The position numbers and the translations under genes were made by a program. Shown here piece by piece: positions 58,662-64,000 of a stretch of 64,000 nucleotides of DNA. The notes under the pieces were generated by a model. That model saw only the letters and a list, made by a program, of their open reading frames with translations. It was not told the DNA's origin and did no database searches. Positions within the stretch are counted from its first letter, which is position 1, and each line of letters opens with the position of its first letter. The DNA lies in the NCBI RefSeq assembly GCF_012273895.1, contig NC_052105.1, forward strand, positions 620,001-684,000. Reading direction: 5' to 3'. Source of the stretch: Zerene cesonia. Taxonomy: Eukaryota > Arthropoda > Insecta > Lepidoptera > Pieridae.

Positions 58662-61550
58662 TATTGTAATTTTCGTGCTTGTAATCGTAATTAGTCAGTT
58701 GGTTTCCGAGCGAGGCGCAATGCCAACTCGTTTGCCTAAACGCTGTCAGGTTTTCGCATGTGTTTTATATATTTGCATTGTAGAAATGTTCAAATATTAT
58801 TAACTATGTGCTAGGATTTATTTGGCACCTGTTTCATTAAGGCAAACCTCGATTATCCGACATTTCTATAACTCGATTTTTTTCTAATACCATTAAACCA
58901 GCAGAGCCTGAATTACTTGTACACCTTACAATTTACAAGCCCTCTAGTTTTTTCCCTCTATAGCTCGAAAAACTAAATTTGACCTCAAAATTTTGGTATT
59001 ACTGTTTTTTTCCTCTGTAATGTCTCCTCTGTCCAGTATTCAATAGAGTACCTGTTTATGTCAAACAAAATTCGGTCTGAATAGATTCTCGGTTTATCGC
59101 CTGTAATGCAAACTCAAACTTAAATGTATATTCTTTGACTTAATCTATAAGCACTTTTGAATCGTCATAACGTCTAAAGAATGCAAGAGATAGGTTTGAA
59201 CTATGCATATTTGAACTAGCTGTGTTCTACGGTTATAAGAAGCCAATACAGTTTCACAAGGACACTAACCCCTTAATAGATGCAGGACATTAACACAGTT
59301 ACAAAATGGCAATTATCAGTAATTCATAACTTTGGTCAAAATGCAAGTTTGTGTCATGGACAGTAGACATTTGGTATAGGCGGAAAAATAAACAAAATGA
59401 TATAAATAACATATAAACTGGTAATTGTATGTATCACGGCACTTGCTTGGCGATGCTGTGCTTGCTTTACAAATTTTAGTTTAGAGTTAGAAAACATTAG
59501 CGATGCACGCGGCGTTTCTTACGTGTGGAAAACAAACTTTCCCGTTTCACCGCAGAATCCTTTTAGCGCTTCTCGCATGTGCGCTGCAAGTGTGAAGATG
59601 AAGCGAATTCCCATATAGTCGCACTTCACGTTAGACGATTAAAGATCTTGGTTAAAATGCATAAGAGACATGTTTGACTGTATGTGCTTAAAGTTTAATT
59701 ATATTTTAACAAATGAAACACACATTTTATAGAGGTTGGGTTACACTTTCATTAGAGCAGATAGTCTTGTATTAAAATATAAAATGCTGTAGTAAGACAG
59801 TACCCTGTTCCTTATTCAAGAGTTACAAGGGTCGAGGTCTTTTTAAAAATACCTTAATCACTTCAGCGGTTCACATGTGGTATTCGTTTTCGATCGCTCG
59901 CCGGTGCCTTGCGCCCTCGCATCGGATATTTGCGTAAGTCACACGGAAGCGGCATGTGACTGACATAACGATTCGACCATTAGCCCGTGTTTGTACACTG
60001 CAGAGATGCATTACATCGCTTATAATCTGTGAGAATTGAGGAAGGTCATGCATTCGTAGCGTGGTGATTTTTTACAAGACTGCTTTTTTGCTCGATTTTT
60101 AATCAAGAAGAATTTTTTATATAATAAATACTCTTTGGATTTTTTTTCCCTTTGAAGTCAGGACATACGTCCCGGTGTAAGGAATTATATTATCTGTGCC
60201 TCGGATTAGAGTTCACTAGATATTAAATATTTTATGAATTGTGAATAAAATAATAGATGGCGCTGTTCATTCGTCCCTTTACTAACGTACATAAAGGTAT
60301 TATGCAAGAGTAGGACGGCCAATTTTTCAGGTTATTCGGTTAGAAAGAGAACGCCTCTATATTCACAAAATACTGGACTTCATTTCGTTTTTTTTTTACA
60401 AACATATGTCTCCTACTTGAAATCAAAGCAATTTCAACTGAAGGAATATAAAGCATTTAAAAAATTTAAGGAGCAAATTTTTTAAAATTATTATGAACTA
60501 ATAAATTAAAAAACAACTCAACTATTAATTTATGAACAAAATTATTTAAGTTCCCATTAAAACATAACCCAAGTTTATTCACTAGATATATTGCATTTTA
60601 TAGTAAATAAAATTTTATACATTTTTAAAACATTAAGAAAAATGCCAGAAAATGGCAGGGTAAGGCAAGGCCGCGTGTGGAAAGCCAGTTTTGTATGTTT
60701 GTAAAATGCATATTTATCTAAAGATGTATGAAAGTACTTTGGATATATATGTAGATCATGCAATGATTACTGTCGCTTTATTTAATGTTTATTGTGTTAT
60801 TTTAATGTTCATTGCTGTTATTCGTTCGCACATAAATATGTAAATTTTTCCATTCTTTAAGCATTATAATGTTTTAAAATTCACCTTGAATTTAGTACTT
60901 TAATTGATATATATAATTGTGGTATTAATGTTTTTATTTCAATATCAACATTGCAAGTAAGTTGATTGGTAATTTCATAATCTTGCTTTACAATTTACTT
61001 ACGCAAGATTTCAAGGTTATATCAAGGCTTAATACTGGCATTGCTGAGATGTAGTTAATCGTATATTCATAATTTTCATACAATTTTATATAGTTTGGTT
61101 CTTTTTAAAAAATATTAGTTAGCAGTAAGAATCTGTATAAAAGAAAACATTAGGTTTAAAAAACGAACACACGCTACAATGATTTACTCAACTAAATTCT
61201 TATACAGATTATTATAAATTATTTAATCCTGGCTATCCTTATCAGGATAATAAGGTAAATTCATAAAATAAATGTATTGTTATCGATCCTAGATAAGTGT
61301 ATAAAGTTTGAATTAAATCGGTACGTTTGAAGTTGGTCAAAATTGAGTCCAACGGTCTCCGTTACAAACATACAAACAAACTGGCGAAACGAATAAAAGC
61401 GTGCTAACTAAAATTATTTAGTATTTTACATAATTTGCTTTACCAAAAATAAGAACATTCAACATTTCAATGAACTCTCATATGTTTCGATCATAAGATA
61501 ACACAATTTTTTATACAAAAAATAACAAGTATATTCATCACTTAGACTCC

Positions 61551-62444
61551 TCATGTTACTCGTTCCCAATCTTCTTCTGAAGTAATATTTACAACCTTTT
61601 TCGATTCATCCCACAGCTGGTTGGTTAACATTTCCTCGTCGACTAGCCAGTGATTAATCCATTTTTTACAGAACTTGTAATGCTCTCCAGTTACCTTCTC
61701 CATGTTAGGATCCGCCGCTAGAAATAAAATTTCCCTACCAACGTCTTCTTTGGGCTGGCCAATTATATCCACAAACAATTGAGAAACATTCCGAATCAAT
61801 CCTGGTATATTACTCAGAATATCTGTATCACGAACTACGAATGGATCGAATGTATTCGCTGTGACATTAGTATCTTTTAGTTTATTACCCAATTCAGCTG
61901 TAAATAGCGCAACAGCGAGTTTCGAATTCGCTAGCGATTCTATAGTGTTGTACCTTCCGACATCGTTCCAATGATCGAATTCTAAATGTCCGATGTACAT
62001 TGACGACGCTGAACTGTTTATTATGCGACTCGGTGATGAAGACTTCAACAGAGGCAGCAATAGATATGTGAGCAGGAACGCGCCGAAATAATTCACTTGC
62101 ATCGTCAGGTTGAGTCCATCTTCAGTTAGTCGATCTGATAGTCCCACTGCGCCTGCATTGTTTATTAAAACATCTAATCTTTCTTCCGTTTTTATTGTCT
62201 CGCGTGCAAAGTTCCTCACAGATTTCAATGATGCTAAATCTATTTGCCTGTATGTTACGTGTTTGTTCCCTGTTATCTTTTGGAGTCGGTCCCTGGCCCT
62301 AGTGAGTTTGGTTTCGTTGCGGCTTGCGATGATTACTCTGGCTCCTTTATAGGCCAGATTCTTAGCTGCCTCATAGCCTATCCCTGCACTACCACCAGTA
62401 ACAATGATAGTTTTACCATCAAGTCGTGATTCCGTGCTACACAT
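61551..62444 (-). CDS. Short-chain dehydrogenase, retinol dehydrogenase 11-14 type
   Basis: An intact 297-residue single-exon gene. The Rossmann fold shows TGGSAGIG (16-23) for the cofactor, the NNAG motif (95-98), and VNYFGAFLLT with the active-site Asn (N118). The Arg in ASRN (R42) suggests NADP(H). Relatives of this type reduce or oxidise retinoids and other lipids at membranes. The sequence is odd at the active site. The canonical Tyr of YxxxK is Leu171 (SLANSK) with K175 kept. The catalytic Ser, aligned without gaps to RDH11/12-type proteins, falls at Ala146, though Ser145 and Ser147 are next to it. The downstream 'HPG' is DPF. So the protein may be a pseudoenzyme or use another chemistry. 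There is no membrane segment at the N-terminus; the start MCSTESRLDGKTIIVTGG fits family members without an anchor. A related WWOX-like SDR is less likely. The absence of introns could mean a retrocopy origin. Confidence 0.9.
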   Translation of the reverse strand: MCSTESRLDGKTIIVTGGSAGIGYEAAKNLAYKGARVIIASRNETKLTRARDRLQKITGNKHVTYRQIDLASLKSVRNFARETIKTEERLDVLINNAGAVGLSDRLTEDGLNLTMQVNYFGAFLLTYLLLPLLKSSSPSRIINSSASSMYIGHLEFDHWNDVGRYNTIESLANSKLAVALFTAELGNKLKDTNVTANTFDPFVVRDTDILSNIPGLIRNVSQLFVDIIGQPKEDVGREILFLAADPNMEKVTGEHYKFCKKWINHWLVDEEMLTNQLWDESKKVVNITSEEDWERVT

Positions 62445-64000
62445 TTTCTTAATCGTCCATAATACAATAACACAGCACGAAGTCGATCAAGGTACTGTCA
62501 TTAAACAGGAAGTTTACGCTGTAAATGGACTATGCATTTATTATTATTATATTTATTACAAAAAAGGTTTCGTGAATTACCATTGTTTCACGTTTTGTTT
62601 GCGATGCCAATAAAGTGAACAATAGTGGAGAAGTAAAATATAGTATAAATGAGGAATTAATGTATGGAATAAACAATTTTTCGTTCTACTTATGCATAAA
62701 CATAACAAGTTTTAGTACTAGCTTACGTGTATTTCACGTTTCCCAATATCCATATTTGTATTGCTACAAATAGTTGGGGTACTGGGTATATCTAAATTAG
62801 CGCTTACAGTGTTTGTTCTTAATGTAAGATATAAAAAATTTATTTCCGATCTTTCTTTTATAAGATATTAAGTTTCATGTATATTGCATGTTATCTGTTA
62901 ACTAATTATGATGAAGAGATTAAAATTAACCGATTTAATATCTGGAAAAGTACCTACTTCCTGATTTTTTATTTGATCTATTTATTATGTATGTGTTTGC
63001 AAATAAAAACCTATTCAAAATAACGTCCCTTGAGCAGTTATTCCTAATTACTTTCGAGTTATTTTCGATTACCAGTGGTAATATAGGAAAAGGCGACCTT
63101 TGAAAAAGCCATTCAATTATAAATTATGAGCAAGTTTGATATTTAAAATAATATTATATTTAGCGTGTAATATGGTTGGTTTAAATAGTTTTTTTCTTAG
63201 GCTGCCGCCAGGGACAACTGAAGCGTATGTTTGCGGTTATCTTTTTTGTTTGTATATTTACTTATGTACGTGTTAATTAAATTTAACTTGGGCAATATAT
63301 AAGGTTATTTGTTTATTTAATAAATTATACTAAACATGATTTATGTTAATATTTGCAATAATAAGTTATCCATAATATAATAATATATTTGTTTGTAATG
63401 TATATATATTAATAATAATATAATAATTAAGGTTTTTATGATGTTTCAAGAGCAATAAAGAGTTAATAAATAAATAAATAAATAATATATAAGTATAAGT
63501 CTTTGAATATTATGACACATAAAACTTAATTTTAAACCATTCTCAACATTGGAACCCAACGAACAACCGAGGGTTTACCGTGACGTACTAAAGCAAAACT
63601 AATTCCAGTGTGGAAAAAAATATAGAGTGATATAGGTCTTCTAGCGCCATCGCTTTCCCGCACTGGAATAAGTTTTGTTTAAAGATGTTTCGACTTCAAA
63701 TAATACCACGAAATATACGCAAGATAACGACAAAAAAATCGTTTATGCGAACCGAATTGTTTTGTATTACAAGCAGGGTTTGCTATTCAGTTAGACAGCC
63801 TCCTTACGCATCACAAGCATGCAAAAAAAAGGAAAAAAAAAATCATAGCGCTGTAATCTAAGATTGTAACAAAAAAAAAACAATGAGTTTCGCTACGCTT
63901 AGTTGCAACGTACGTGTTGAAAACTGTGATCTAAGTATTATATATCAATAATATTATATTCCTATAAGTTAGAACTAGTAGAACTACTTGTAACAACGGC
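62445..64000. other. Stretch upstream of the dehydrogenase
   Basis: AT-rich DNA with no gene recognised. It presumably includes the promoter of the minus-strand dehydrogenase, but no clear TATA box or initiator was found. Short tandem (AAAT)n lies near 63466-63483, with A-rich runs at 63823-63882. The plus-strand open frames over 62110-62613 are shadows of the dehydrogenase. Confidence 0.5.

Larger units (their letters stand above)
52947..61550. other. Gene-free stretch before the dehydrogenase
   Basis: No exon is supported. It holds Helitron copies (54751, 57836, 58050, 58465) and a SINE-like copy (55595). A GC-richer patch at 59866-60055 has a GTAAGT on the plus strand but no convincing frame or acceptor. 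The rest is AT-rich. Confidence 0.5.

Noticed and set aside
59866..60055. Possible exon in a GC-richer patch with GTAAGT
   Set aside because: No convincing acceptor or conserved peptide; the open frames on both strands are short and unsupported.
62110..62613. Plus-strand open frames opposite the dehydrogenase
   Set aside because: They are antisense shadows of the dehydrogenase coding sequence and have no domain.

Overview
The window looks like AT-rich nuclear DNA from an insect, most likely a moth or butterfly (Lepidoptera). The evidence is spliced genes with GT-AG introns, an insect cuticle-type secreted structural protein, and many short non-autonomous Helitrons inserted between A and T and ending in a GC hairpin plus CTAG, in the styles common in lepidopteran genomes. 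The species cannot be told from sequence alone. There is one assembly gap of exactly 1000 N (6860-7859).

Layout. Positions 1-26064 contain no gene I can support. They are an intergenic or long-intron stretch full of Helitron fragments, SINE-like repeats and simple AT-rich DNA. From 26065 to 32775 on the + strand are the last five coding exons of a chondroitin sulfate synthase (CHSY1 type). They splice cleanly into 610 codons plus a stop; the N-terminal exons (membrane anchor and first glycosyltransferase domain) are not visible. From 43484 down to 38980 on the - strand is a two-exon cuticular protein gene. A tiny first coding exon carries MKAFVA, followed by a 4-kb intron and an exon with the rest of the signal peptide and three SSSYGVP repeats. 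A TATA box sits about 65 bp upstream of the start codon. From 62444 down to 61551 on the - strand is an intact single-exon short-chain dehydrogenase of the retinol dehydrogenase 11-14 type, whose catalytic Ser and Tyr positions appear to be replaced. CHSY1 and the cuticle gene are convergent neighbours. The three genes do not form a pathway: one is a Golgi glycosaminoglycan polymerase, one an extracellular cuticle component, one a probably altered oxidoreductase.

Repeats dominate the rest. I can separate four Helitron-like families by their termini, a dispersed SINE-like repeat containing the block 'gcgggcaactgagctgg', and a dispersed repeat with 'ctagaccaaatt'. The most unusual item is a small element present twice in full (17826-18030, 52751-52934) and once truncated (48589-48631), each flanked by its own 12-14 bp target duplication. 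It carries a tRNA-like core between 18-20 bp inverted repeats. The core is in opposite orientation in the two full copies, although their shared 36-bp tail is in the same orientation.

Limits: no database search or alignment was run. Family names come from recognised motifs, and exon limits come from reading frame plus splice consensus.
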